Of a stretch of 64,000 nt of DNA, positions 17,952 to 25,542 are shown piece after piece; position 1 is the first letter of the stretch; every line of letters begins with the position of its first letter. The position numbers were made by a program, and so were the translations under genes. The notes beneath the pieces were generated by a model. That model made no database searches and was not told the origin of the DNA. It was given only the letters and a program-made list of their open reading frames with translations. This stretch comes from UBA1450 sp964452355 (GTDB lineage: Bacteria > Patescibacteriota > Microgenomatia > UBA1406 > GWC2-37-13): assembly GCA_964452355.1 (NCBI GenBank), contig CAYVKV010000008.1:1-64000 (forward strand). Direction: 5' to 3'.

Positions 17952-17977
17952 AAAAAAAATCCCTAGATATTCAGGGG
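17952..17977 (-). terminator. Terminator-like hairpin in the rpoB leader
   Basis: On the minus strand a short C/G stem (CCCT pairing with AGGG, arms at about 17961-17976) is followed at once by eight T (17952-17959). It sits just after the predicted transcription start and about 40 bp before the rpoB ATG. It could attenuate the operon or simply protect the 5' end; the stem is only 4-5 bp, so it is weak. Confidence 0.4.
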
Positions 17978-17986
17978 AATCCGATA

Positions 17987-18015
17987 AATATACAATATGA
18001 TTGTTGAAAAGTCAA
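17987..18015 (-). promoter_or_regulatory. Near-consensus sigma70 promoter of rpoB-rpoC-rpsL-rpsG-fusA
   Basis: The minus strand has a -35 box TTGACT (18010-18015), a 17-bp spacer and a -10 box TATATT (17987-17992). The implied start gives a leader of roughly 60 nt. This is the best -35/-10 pair in the window and, unlike most promoters here, it makes a leadered mRNA. Confidence 0.8.
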
Positions 18016-18033
18016 TTATATTTGTTTGGTGAA

Positions 18034-18249
18034 TTATTCGTCTTTTTTTTCAGGGGATGAAAGCTTGTTTTGAATCATATTGAGGATATCCTCAATGTTG
18101 TTTTCAACCGTATCAGTATGTTTAAGAATTTTCACAATGGTATCTCTTCCTTTTTTTGTTGCAAAGGCATAAACGAGTAATGATCCGCCAAGCATTCCAA
18201 GGGCGTATCCGGACCAAAAATTGTGAGAATCATTTTTTTGATTTTTCAT
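18034..18249 (-). CDS. Small YtxH-like membrane protein
   Basis: 71 residues with one glycine-rich membrane helix (about 12-29, FWSGYALGMLGGSLLVYAF) followed by a TKKGRDTIVKIL segment and an amphipathic, acidic C-terminus. The pattern of helix followed by K-G-R resembles YtxH-type general stress or envelope proteins, often encoded beside DUF948 proteins. The start overlaps the upstream gene by 20 bp, which suggests coupling. Function is not established. Confidence 0.65.
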   Translation of the reverse strand: MKNQKNDSHNFWSGYALGMLGGSLLVYAFATKKGRDTIVKILKHTDTVENNIEDILNMIQNKLSSPEKKDE

Positions 18250-18496
18250 TTTTTTTATCTTTGTAAAGATCTATCACCTTAAGAATGGTTTTAAATCCGT
18301 TAATAAATCCGGTAGCTTCACCGATTCCATGCTTCAGACCAATTCCTATGGTGTCAAATCCTTTGACAATGGTATTCATATTTTTAATAGCTCTTCTGAG
18401 TTCAAATAACACCAGTGTAAGCTGGATTCCAACAACCGTCAGGAAAATGGTTGAAACAACAAGAACAATAAGAAGAAGAATTTGAATGGTATCCAT
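18230..18496 (-). CDS. Small DUF948-like membrane protein
   Basis: 88 residues. One long N-terminal membrane helix (about 5-30) is followed by an amphipathic ELRRAIKNMNTIVKGFD stretch and a basic tail ending KKNEKSKK. The layout matches DUF948-type proteins, which occur with YtxH proteins as here. These pairs are thought to be membrane-surface proteins of unknown function. AT-rich sequence with TATATT lies just upstream of the ATG and probably serves as the promoter of this pair. Confidence 0.6.
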   Translation of the reverse strand: MDTIQILLLIVLVVSTIFLTVVGIQLTLVLFELRRAIKNMNTIVKGFDTIGIGLKHGIGEATGFINGFKTILKVIDLYKDKKNEKSKK

Positions 18497-18549
18497 AATT
18501 AAAAAATATAATAAAGAATCGTATCAATCAGTATATCAAAAATGTAATG

Positions 18550-19269
18550 TTATTTTATCTTTTTGCTTTTCTTAGCCCAATAGTTATTGGCCTCAAGGAG
18601 ACTATCAAAGGTGCCTGCATCATGCCAAGAGCCATTAATCACATTCACCTTAAGCTCTCCACAATCTTTGTATTGATTGATCACATCAGGTATTTCAAGT
18701 TCGCCACGACTCGATGGTGAGATTTTCTTTGCAAATGCGGTGGCGCGATTATCAAGGATATAAATACCCACCATAGCAAAGTTACTTTTCGGATGTTCTG
18801 GTTTTTCAATAATCGACAATACATTATTGTTCTCATCAAAATCAATGACGCCATATCTTTCAGGATCGGGCACTTCTTTTGCAAATACACACCCACCTTT
18901 TTGAAAATTCTGAATAGAATCTGAAAAGTTATGGTCAAAAATATTGTCTCCGAGAATCAGAGTTACGTTGTCAGTTCCAATAAAGTGTTCGCCAAGAATA
19001 AAGGCATCAGGAAGTCCTCGTGGCTCCTCTTGAATTTCGTACGTAAACTTTGCGCCAAATTCAGACCCTGTTCCCAGTAAATTTAAAAATTGTCCCGCAT
19101 ATTCCGGTGCGACAATAATCAGAATGTCTTTTATCCCTGCCATTGTGAGGGTTTCAATCGGATAATATATCATTGGTTTGTCATAAACCGGAAGAAGCTG
19201 TTTTGATGTGATCTTGGTGAGTGGACGAAGTCGTGTCGCACGACCTCCAGCGAGTATGATACCTTTCAT
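18550..19269 (-). CDS. Sugar-1-phosphate nucleotidylyltransferase (RmlA-like)
   Basis: 239 residues. The N-terminal GIILAGGRATRLRPLTK is the nucleotide-binding signature, followed by KQLLPVYDKPMIYYPIETL with the catalytic Lys. Further family segments are EPRGLPDAF, LILGDNIF and the product-site EKPEHPKS. It probably makes dTDP-glucose from dTTP and glucose-1-phosphate, feeding activated sugar synthesis. It is shorter than typical RmlA (about 290) and ends just after WHDAGTFDSLLEA, so it lacks the C-terminal allosteric helices. The rmlB, rmlC and rmlD genes are not nearby. A donor role for the glycan island downstream is inference. Confidence 0.88.
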   Translation of the reverse strand: MKGIILAGGRATRLRPLTKITSKQLLPVYDKPMIYYPIETLTMAGIKDILIIVAPEYAGQFLNLLGTGSEFGAKFTYEIQEEPRGLPDAFILGEHFIGTDNVTLILGDNIFDHNFSDSIQNFQKGGCVFAKEVPDPERYGVIDFDENNNVLSIIEKPEHPKSNFAMVGIYILDNRATAFAKKISPSSRGELEIPDVINQYKDCGELKVNVINGSWHDAGTFDSLLEANNYWAKKSKKIK

Positions 19270-19273
19270 ATTT

Positions 19274-19552
19274 TTAGGGAAGGATAAATATTTTGAGCAA
19301 AAAAAGCAACGTAAATCCTATGAGGACATATTCTAACACAACTTTCAGGTGGATCGTATTTTCGATGATGTGATGATAGATTCCCCAGATGATATAAAAC
19401 GTAACAAACGCAAGGAGAATAATAAATTCAAGAAGTCGTTCGCCTTGGAATATGCTGAGGGCGAGGATAAAGAATACGCCAATAGTGACAAACAGTAGGT
19501 AATCAAATGGATGTTTCTTAACTTCTTTTGTAATGTGTTTAATAAGTTCCAT
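19274..19552 (-). CDS. Small three-TM membrane protein
   Basis: 92 residues with three hydrophobic helices (about 17-33, 39-60 and 69-90) joined by short polar loops. The N-terminus is basic and amphipathic. I do not recognise a family. It lies 4 bp upstream of the nucleotidylyltransferase and 3 bp after the CAP-domain gene, so it is surely part of this operon. Confidence 0.55.
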   Translation of the reverse strand: MELIKHITKEVKKHPFDYLLFVTIGVFFILALSIFQGERLLEFIILLAFVTFYIIWGIYHHIIENTIHLKVVLEYVLIGFTLLFLLKIFILP

Positions 19553-19555
19553 GTT

Positions 19556-20431
19556 TTAGAGAATAGAGCCATTGATAACAATGAATGTTCCAATCATCAC
19601 AAATCCGATAAACAAGATATGAATGAGATTTTTACCTTTAATATGAATGAGATTGAGCTTTGATGCAAAGTAAAAATCAAGAATGAGAGCTAAAATGAGA
19701 ACGCTGAAAAATATCAGATTAATATTAAGAAAAGAAGCATAAAAAGGAGCGTCTGATGAATCTGCAAGAACGAGCGACTTTGGAAGTTCTTGAGCCACGG
19801 GGTTTGAGGCAGGCTCAGGTTGTTCTTGTTTTGCGTTCGATTCCACTTGCGACGCTGGATATAAGGGTTTTCCAAATTCCTGCACAACGAGGGTCGTTTC
19901 TTCGTCATTTATCACGCCGTTTACAACAGCAAACCCAACATCAGTGTATTCTTTCCTCAATAAATTTTCGCGGTGAGTTTCGGAATCCATCCATGCTTGC
20001 ACTACTCCGTCACTAAACAAGAAGTTCTTTGCGAGATTTTCTCCAGCATATTCATATTGGTATCCCGATGCAAGAATAAATTCCCATGGCGTTTCGCCCG
20101 ATGGTCCATAATGTGACCAGTAGTTTTTTTCAAACATATCTTTTGCCTTGGCTTGAGCAGCTTGCTCGAGTTTTTCATTATAGATAAGTTCAGGCAATTT
20201 GTACTTTGCTCGTTCCGCATTTGTGAGGTCTAATAATTTCTTTGTTGATATGTCAGTAGCATATCCAAGAATTGATCCGGAAGTGTTTTGTAAATGCGTT
20301 ATTCCAACCGTTAAAGCAAGGGCAAATACCAGATAGACCGTCAAAAAATCATGATGGAGTATCTTGGCTCTGAAATTATTTGCGAGTTTTGGAAGAAACA
20401 AATGATGGAGGGCGTTTTTAATATGGTTCAT
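19556..20431 (-). CDS. CAP (SCP/PR1)-domain protein with membrane helices
   Basis: 291 residues. After one N-terminal membrane helix (about 30-48), a CAP domain spans about 65-190. It shows LLDLTNAERAKY, the WSHYGPSGETPWEF segment with the His, YAGENLAKNF and a WMDSETHRENLL motif, which are the canonical CAP signature residues (His, Glu, Glu, His). A linker and two further helices (about 225-245 and 268-288) end the protein. CAP proteins in bacteria are secreted or surface proteins; some bind lipids or peptidoglycan. It overlaps the VanZ-like gene start region by 4 bp. Confidence 0.85.
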   Translation of the reverse strand: MNHIKNALHHLFLPKLANNFRAKILHHDFLTVYLVFALALTVGITHLQNTSGSILGYATDISTKKLLDLTNAERAKYKLPELIYNEKLEQAAQAKAKDMFEKNYWSHYGPSGETPWEFILASGYQYEYAGENLAKNFLFSDGVVQAWMDSETHRENLLRKEYTDVGFAVVNGVINDEETTLVVQEFGKPLYPASQVESNAKQEQPEPASNPVAQELPKSLVLADSSDAPFYASFLNINLIFFSVLILALILDFYFASKLNLIHIKGKNLIHILFIGFVMIGTFIVINGSIL

Positions 20432-20811
20432 AGAAACATCTTCAACTTTTCGAGATTATTTTTAGTATACATAAAACACAATCCTATTCCAATGGCATCA
20501 ATACCAATATCGCGTGGTGATCCTTGGCGCGTGGGAGTGAATGTTTGGTGGAGTTCGTCGCTTATTGCAAATAATAAAGTAGCTATTGCGGCATATAAAT
20601 AAGCTCGTTTTGTTTTTTTTGAAAGATACTTTCGAAATGCTCGTAAAAAGAGAAAATAGAGGAATGCATACTCGACAATATGTAAGAATTTAAAAACGAT
20701 AAAATTGACGATAAATTCTTCTGAAACACCAATACGTTGGCGCGATGACATCAAAAATATGAGTGTCATCCAGAGAATCGGCGGAAGCCAATAGAACATA
20801 CATTTCTTCAT
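20428..20811 (-). CDS. VanZ-like membrane protein
   Basis: 127 residues, about four membrane helices. It shows the VanZ signature: an N-terminal PPILWMTLIFLMSS stretch, a central KFLHIVEYAFLY motif with conserved His and Glu, and the C-terminal SDELHQTFTPTRQGSPRDIGID sites (shown in part here). VanZ domains occur in small membrane proteins linked to teicoplanin resistance and cell-surface traits; the chemical role is unresolved. The stop codon overlaps the CAP gene by 4 bp, indicating coupling. Confidence 0.88.
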   Translation of the reverse strand: MKKCMFYWLPPILWMTLIFLMSSRQRIGVSEEFIVNFIVFKFLHIVEYAFLYFLFLRAFRKYLSKKTKRAYLYAAIATLLFAISDELHQTFTPTRQGSPRDIGIDAIGIGLCFMYTKNNLEKLKMFL

Positions 20812-20815
20812 AAGA

Positions 20816-22132
20816 TTAGTTTGAATATATCATTTTTAATATCAAAGAACCAATGGAAAGGAGAGAGTATCCCATTGCAAGAACTGAAAAGTCAACTGTA
20901 TTTTGATGGGGAAGATCGATCGCTGAAGATGCGCCAAGAACGTGATGATCAATTTTTTCTCCTTGATGGGGAATGATCGGAGGCGAGACTGAAACGGAAT
21001 ATGTTTTATATATCGTATTCTGGATCGATGTATTGCTCGTTTGCATTGAATTCGAAGAACCTTCTTTGTTTATACTGTCTTTTTTATCTTCAAAACTATC
21101 TGAAGATTCAAATGGTATCTCTGTTTCTTCAGGAATACACTCGGTATTCTCCTTGTTTTGTGAGGGAAGTTGGAGACAAAATGTAGCACTCTTGAGCTCC
21201 GACCATCCCCAGCTTCTTCCTTTTTCGGAATGATCGTAGGTAAAACTATCTTTTTCGCGTTCCTCAAAATCAAGAAGTCTCACTGAATCTCCGGAATTAT
21301 TGAATAGTGCGGAAGAGAGTTCAATTACTGCATATTTTTTTGCAGCAATGGTGGTTGAAAACTGTTTTGCCAATGACCCGCTTTGTTCCGCATCATCAAT
21401 GTACCAATAAGAAAGATTTACTTCAAAATCGTTATCATTATAAAGTTCGATCCATTCTTTCATTCCAGCATTGGGCGCAACAAGTACTTCGCTAATAAAT
21501 ATATTGTCATATGATTGCGGTGTTGTGATTTGTGTTGGTGATGGAGTCGTTGATTGAGTGATTATTGGAGTATTTGTGGGTAAGAGAAGGGGTGTTGGAG
21601 TTTGCGTTGGAGTTGTCAAACAGGAAGTTCCAGATTCGTTGAAGAATTCAAAAGAAGAAGGGTTGGTGATCCAACTTTCAGTACTATCGGGGTTTCGTTC
21701 AAAAGAATATCCATTTCCCGGACTTGCGTTATATTCATAAAAATCGATCAGCATTGCTTTTTGATCTGTCGGAAGCGCACTGTTGTCAAAAAGTCTAATT
21801 GCATCTATTGAGGATTTGTTGAGGTTAAAATTTTTTTGAATGACAATGCAAGCTTGAGGATACATGAATGTATCTGGTGGGATAGTCACAAAAGTCGTAC
21901 CACCATTGTCATCAATGTGCCAACCTGAAATATCGATTATTTCATTGGATGTATTTAAAAGTTCCACTGTTTGTTCGGGTTCAATCGCAAACTCATTTAT
22001 CACAACTTCAGGAGGCGCCTGCGCAAATGCTTGTGTTGCTTGAGAAATGAGGAAGATGAGAGAAGCGATGATGAATCCTAAGAAAAAGGAGTTCACAGAA
22101 ATAGTGTACACGAATAATAAAAGTAAGTACAC
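20816..22132 (-). CDS. Secreted protein with two lamin-tail domains
   Basis: 438 residues. A hydrophobic signal segment (about 12-38, ending QAFAQA) precedes a first lamin-tail domain (about 43-150) with VVINEF, VELLNTSNEIIDISGW and FMYPQACIVI. A Pro/Thr linker (about 172-205) leads to a second copy (about 207-330) with IFISEVLVAPNAGMKEWIEL and YAVIEL. A Ser/Asn-rich stretch and one C-terminal membrane helix end the protein. Lamin-tail domains are beta-sandwiches common in secreted bacterial proteins and are often surface-adhesive. It is encoded between the M23 peptidase and the VanZ-like gene, only 20 bp after the M23 stop codon. Confidence 0.85.
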   Translation of the reverse strand: MYLLLLFVYTISVNSFFLGFIIASLIFLISQATQAFAQAPPEVVINEFAIEPEQTVELLNTSNEIIDISGWHIDDNGGTTFVTIPPDTFMYPQACIVIQKNFNLNKSSIDAIRLFDNSALPTDQKAMLIDFYEYNASPGNGYSFERNPDSTESWITNPSSFEFFNESGTSCLTTPTQTPTPLLLPTNTPIITQSTTPSPTQITTPQSYDNIFISEVLVAPNAGMKEWIELYNDNDFEVNLSYWYIDDAEQSGSLAKQFSTTIAAKKYAVIELSSALFNNSGDSVRLLDFEEREKDSFTYDHSEKGRSWGWSELKSATFCLQLPSQNKENTECIPEETEIPFESSDSFEDKKDSINKEGSSNSMQTSNTSIQNTIYKTYSVSVSPPIIPHQGEKIDHHVLGASSAIDLPHQNTVDFSVLAMGYSLLSIGSLILKMIYSN

Positions 22133-22152
22133 TCCGTGTATGAAGAGACAAG

Positions 22153-23334
22153 TTACTGAGGATAAACGTGCAAATACAGAGTACTAATATTTGAATCTTT
22201 ATGTTGTAGTCGAACGTATGAAAGAGCACAGCCATTAAATCCACTATAACTTCCTTTGAAAAGGATCCCGTCAGAAACTGCTGATACGGATTTTGAAGAT
22301 CCCGTTATGTCAATGCCATTATGAGCGGGATACCATCCATACGTGCGTACAAACCAAGTGTTTCCATATCCTTGGTGCATGACGATGGAAGGTGGAAGTG
22401 GCCAATCCCACGAACCAGAAGGTTCAAAGGCATCTCCATTCGAATCATTTACATAATCAACTGGTTTGAGCTTGCTAAATGGATTTACCACCGACGCCCC
22501 TTCTTTAACAATGAAGTGAAGATGAGATCCATTTGAATTACAAGATTTACCAGGAATAACCGATGCTATTGTCTCACCTTTTGCGACACTTCTCATTTCA
22601 GTTTCGGTGCCTCCTCCAGAGGTAATCTGTTGAATAGCTGCATATTCAGCCTTTGCTTGTTGTAATAAGTTTTGATATACAGACTCACTGTTTTGAGTAT
22701 CGGCAAGTATTTTTTGCTTTTGATCTTTTTGTTGATCGAGCGCGACTTGTTGCTGTTGTAATGTGGTTTGAAGTTCATCCAGCTGTTCGACCTTCTTTTC
22801 TCGGAGGTCTTTTTGTTCGACAAAGTTTGATTTTGCCTCTTGTACTTGCAGAAGAGATTTTTGATTCCGATCTCGTGCAAGTTGATAATATTTCAATCGA
22901 TTGACAAGTTTGGATGTATTTTTACTATCAAGAAGAAGATCTATGAGCGTGACATCACGATTCTTGTACCCTGCGATGATGCGCTCGAGCAACTGCTTTG
23001 AAAGCTTATCGAGTGACGTATCAAGACTGACGATTCGTACTCCCAATACATTTATTTCTTTTTCAGCGTTCACGATTTTCTGTTCGGTTTCATCCATTCT
23101 CAGTTGGGCGATATACATTTGTGTATCCATGTAATCAATCTGCGCTGCAAGAGTATTTTTTTGAGCACGTACCTCGGTGAGCTTTTTTTCATACTCAGCA
23201 ATTTTCTGCTGCAGTTCAGACTTTTGGGCTTCATCAGATGATGTAGGTTCTTGAGCAAGTAGGCCTGGTGTTTGTAGGGAAAAACCAATACCTATGGTCA
23301 ATAAAAAAATAAATAGTGAGATACTCTTTTTCAT
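22153..23334 (-). CDS. Coiled-coil M23 peptidoglycan hydrolase with permuted motif order
   Basis: 393 residues. A signal peptide (1-27) precedes a long coiled coil (about 33-235), as in EnvC, PcsB and CwlO. In ordinary M23 domains H-x3-D comes first, then Y-x-H, then H-x-H. Here the HLHF motif (His271, His273) comes first, after a VAKGETIASVIPG strand, then HNGIDI (His338, Asp342), and the protein ends six residues past the LYLH histidine (His389). All metal and catalytic residues are present but in permuted order. It follows ftsE-ftsX, so it is probably the FtsEX-activated septal hydrolase. A TACAAT box (23344-23349) lies 9 nt upstream of the ATG. Confidence 0.88.
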   Translation of the reverse strand: MKKSISLFIFLLTIGIGFSLQTPGLLAQEPTSSDEAQKSELQQKIAEYEKKLTEVRAQKNTLAAQIDYMDTQMYIAQLRMDETEQKIVNAEKEINVLGVRIVSLDTSLDKLSKQLLERIIAGYKNRDVTLIDLLLDSKNTSKLVNRLKYYQLARDRNQKSLLQVQEAKSNFVEQKDLREKKVEQLDELQTTLQQQQVALDQQKDQKQKILADTQNSESVYQNLLQQAKAEYAAIQQITSGGGTETEMRSVAKGETIASVIPGKSCNSNGSHLHFIVKEGASVVNPFSKLKPVDYVNDSNGDAFEPSGSWDWPLPPSIVMHQGYGNTWFVRTYGWYPAHNGIDITGSSKSVSAVSDGILFKGSYSGFNGCALSYVRLQHKDSNISTLYLHVYPQ

Positions 23335-23405
23335 AGTCTTTCCATTGTAATTGAACTGATTAGATAAGTCGCAAGTATTCTGACAGCAAATAGTGATGGG
23401 TGCCT

Positions 23406-24296
23406 TTACAAATATCTGTTTGTTGCAGTAAAGCTTGAGATCAGGGTGATAAAGAGGCTAAAGATGGCAGTCACCGCTAAGGTGGCAATTGCGAATGTGA
23501 GATTGAATGGCCATACCTGAAGGGGGATTCCTGCCAAAGTGGTCGTAAGATTTGGCATTCCGGCAAAGTATTCATGTAAAAACGTGTTCATTGAAATCAA
23601 TGTTCCAATCAAAATAATATTTGAAAGAGCAGTAGCAAGCACCCCAAGGAATATACTTTCTCCAATAAATGGTTTTCGAATATACATATTGCTTGCACCA
23701 AGGAGTTTGAGAATTCCAATTTCTTCTCGCTTTAACGCAATTTTGAAAGACAAGGTTGTGGTAAGAACAATGATTGACATGAACATCAGATATCCAAAAA
23801 AAACAGCGGTTGTTTTGCGTACTTTTGAAGTCAGACTGAGCAGATTGTCAATAATATCTTTTTGATATTGAACCTCATCTACCCCGGGTTGATTTTTGAG
23901 CATGTCTGCAAGTTCTGGTAAATATTCGGGTTTTATGGCATCAATTTCAAGTGATGCGGGGAGAATTTCTGATGAAGTCATTTCTAAAAGCAACGGGTCG
24001 TTTTGAGTAAATTCTTTGTAAATTTCATACGCTTCTTCTTTTGATACATATTTTATTTCTGACGTTTTATTGGTATTTTTAATTTTTTCTTTGACCGCTG
24101 CAATTTGTTCTTCTTCAGCTTTGATTTGAAAATAAACAATTACTCTTGGTCGTGTCTCGACATAATTGAGAAGTCCCTGAAGAAAGGTAAGAGAAATAAA
24201 GAGCAATCCCGAGAGAAGCAGGGTAAAAAATAGTACGGAAAGAGCCGCAAAAGTTTGATAAGGAGTTCGTCTTAATGAATTTATGATGTCGTTCAT
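23406..24296 (-). CDS. ftsX: Cell-division permease FtsX
   Basis: 296 residues, the usual size. A short cytoplasmic N-terminus with RRTPYQTFAAL leads into helix 1 (about 17-37), then a large extracellular domain (about 45-160). Three further helices end the protein, with the FtsX-domain segment ALKREEIGILKLLGASNMYIRKPF between them. FtsX forms the membrane part of the FtsEX complex, which passes ATP-driven shape changes to an outside peptidoglycan hydrolase. The start overlaps ftsE by 4 bp and the M23 gene follows after 71 bp. Confidence 0.95.
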   Translation of the reverse strand: MNDIINSLRRTPYQTFAALSVLFFTLLLSGLLFISLTFLQGLLNYVETRPRVIVYFQIKAEEEQIAAVKEKIKNTNKTSEIKYVSKEEAYEIYKEFTQNDPLLLEMTSSEILPASLEIDAIKPEYLPELADMLKNQPGVDEVQYQKDIIDNLLSLTSKVRKTTAVFFGYLMFMSIIVLTTTLSFKIALKREEIGILKLLGASNMYIRKPFIGESIFLGVLATALSNIILIGTLISMNTFLHEYFAGMPNLTTTLAGIPLQVWPFNLTFAIATLAVTAIFSLFITLISSFTATNRYL

Positions 24297-24970
24297 AGTT
24301 CGTATCCTCCGTTCTTTTTATCTTTGATAAGCTTGCCATTTTCGAGAATAAGAACACGGCGCTTCAAGCTGTTTACAATATCTGCATTGTGTGTCGCAAA
24401 GAGCACGGTCTTTTTCTTTTCAAGTTTTCTAAAAATCTTCATGACTTCCCAGGTTGTCTTTGGGTCAAGATTGCCTGTTGGCTCATCTGCAAGAATAATA
24501 GTTCGATCGCCAACGACCGCTCGGGCAATCGCCACTCTTTGGAGCTCGCCTGCGGAAAGTTGTGCGGGAAACAGATATTTTTTATCTGCGATTCCGGTGA
24601 GGCGAAGGGCTTCTTCGACTTCCGTTGCAATGCGTGCTTTTTGAAATCCTTTTACCAACATGCTGAGTGCGATATTTTCAAAGATATTTGACTCGGGAAG
24701 TATTTTAAAATCTTGAAATACAATCCCGATTTGTTGTCGAAGTTCGGTCGCTTTATTAAACTTTGGAGCAGAAATTTCAAAATCATTGACGGTGATCGAT
24801 CCTTCAGACGCATGAATGTCGTCGAGAAGCAGCCGAAGAATTGAAGTTTTGCCAGCGCCTGAAGGGCCTACCAGATAGACAAATTCACCATCTTCAATAT
24901 CAAATGAGACACTATCCAAGGCTAAATTTCCAAGTGGATATCGAACTGATACATTTTGAAATGAGATCAT
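24293..24970 (-). CDS. ftsE: Cell-division ATPase FtsE
   Basis: 225 residues, full length for this ABC ATPase. Walker A is GPSGAGKTSILRLL, the signature motif is LSAGELQRVAIARA, Walker B with the catalytic Glu is IILADEPTGNLD, and the H-loop His lies in FATHNAD. It powers FtsX and the associated cell-wall hydrolase at the septum. The transcript starts here: a TATACT box (24977-24982) ends 6 nt before the ATG and no Shine-Dalgarno sequence is present. Confidence 0.96.
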   Translation of the reverse strand: MISFQNVSVRYPLGNLALDSVSFDIEDGEFVYLVGPSGAGKTSILRLLLDDIHASEGSITVNDFEISAPKFNKATELRQQIGIVFQDFKILPESNIFENIALSMLVKGFQKARIATEVEEALRLTGIADKKYLFPAQLSAGELQRVAIARAVVGDRTIILADEPTGNLDPKTTWEVMKIFRKLEKKKTVLFATHNADIVNSLKRRVLILENGKLIKDKKNGGYEL

Positions 24971-24976
24971 AAATAC

Positions 24977-24982
24977 AGTATA
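24977..24982 (-). promoter_or_regulatory. -10 box of ftsE (leaderless type)
   Basis: TATACT on the minus strand ends exactly 6 nt before the ftsE ATG (24970), too near for a ribosome binding site. Confidence 0.55.
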
Positions 24983-25022
24983 GCGTACTCAACGAATCGA
25001 TGTCCAGTCAGAAGAGTGTTTA

Positions 25023-25499
25023 TTATTTTATGACTTCGATATATCCTACATCCATGAGCCAGCCAGCTTTTTCCGTTTCAAACGTTGCTCCCCAAACGCG
25101 AACTTTTTTTCCGAGAAATTGTGAAAGGTCAATCGTTGTCGAAGTCATATATACATTTTGTGATATTCCTCCGGGACGTTCAAGATGAAAGCTTCCCTCA
25201 CCTTCAAATCCACCTTCTTTGAGCACTCCTTCAGCATCGTCTTTGAAGGTTTCTTTGTCAAGAATACCAGCTGATCCTAATGAGTCATCAGATCCAACTG
25301 ATGCTCCATTTGATGAGGTTGATTTTGAAAAATCATTTGATGTGAGGAGTGTTCCCCCAAATCCAGACAAACCACCGAGAACCAACGCTCCAATAATAAC
25401 CCCAGCAACAATTGGCCAGTTATTTTTTGAGGTAACTGCTTTTGAGTCCAAATTGTGCAGTAAATGTGATGGTGAGGTTTTTTTTTTTTTTGTTTCCAT
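25023..25499 (-). CDS. Single-TM hypothetical protein with A14 tract near the start
   Basis: 158 residues. A Lys-rich N-terminus (METKKKKTSP) precedes one membrane helix (about 28-50, rich in Gly, Ala, Leu and Val), a Ser/Asn/Asp linker, and an outer C-terminal domain (about 85-158) of likely beta structure, with FLGKKVRVWGATFETEKA and a terminal GYIEVIK strand. I do not recognise the family; the end resembles an OB-type fold. Codons 3-8 contain a run of 14 A (25478-25491), where slippage could switch the frame. A TACAAT box lies about 36 nt upstream of the ATG. The gene stands alone between ftsE and prfB. Confidence 0.65.
   Translation of the reverse strand: METKKKKTSPSHLLHNLDSKAVTSKNNWPIVAGVIIGALVLGGLSGFGGTLLTSNDFSKSTSSNGASVGSDDSLGSAGILDKETFKDDAEGVLKEGGFEGEGSFHLERPGGISQNVYMTSTTIDLSQFLGKKVRVWGATFETEKAGWLMDVGYIEVIK
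25478..25491 (-). repeat. A14 homopolymer within codons 3-8
   Basis: Fourteen T on the plus strand read as fourteen A in the coding strand, encoding the KKKK of METKKKK. It is the longest homopolymer I found in the window and is a possible phase-variation or transcriptional-slippage site. Confidence 0.6.
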
Positions 25500-25542
25500 A
25501 ATTTGATTTCAAATTAGTAAATGTTACAGTAAAAATTGTACA

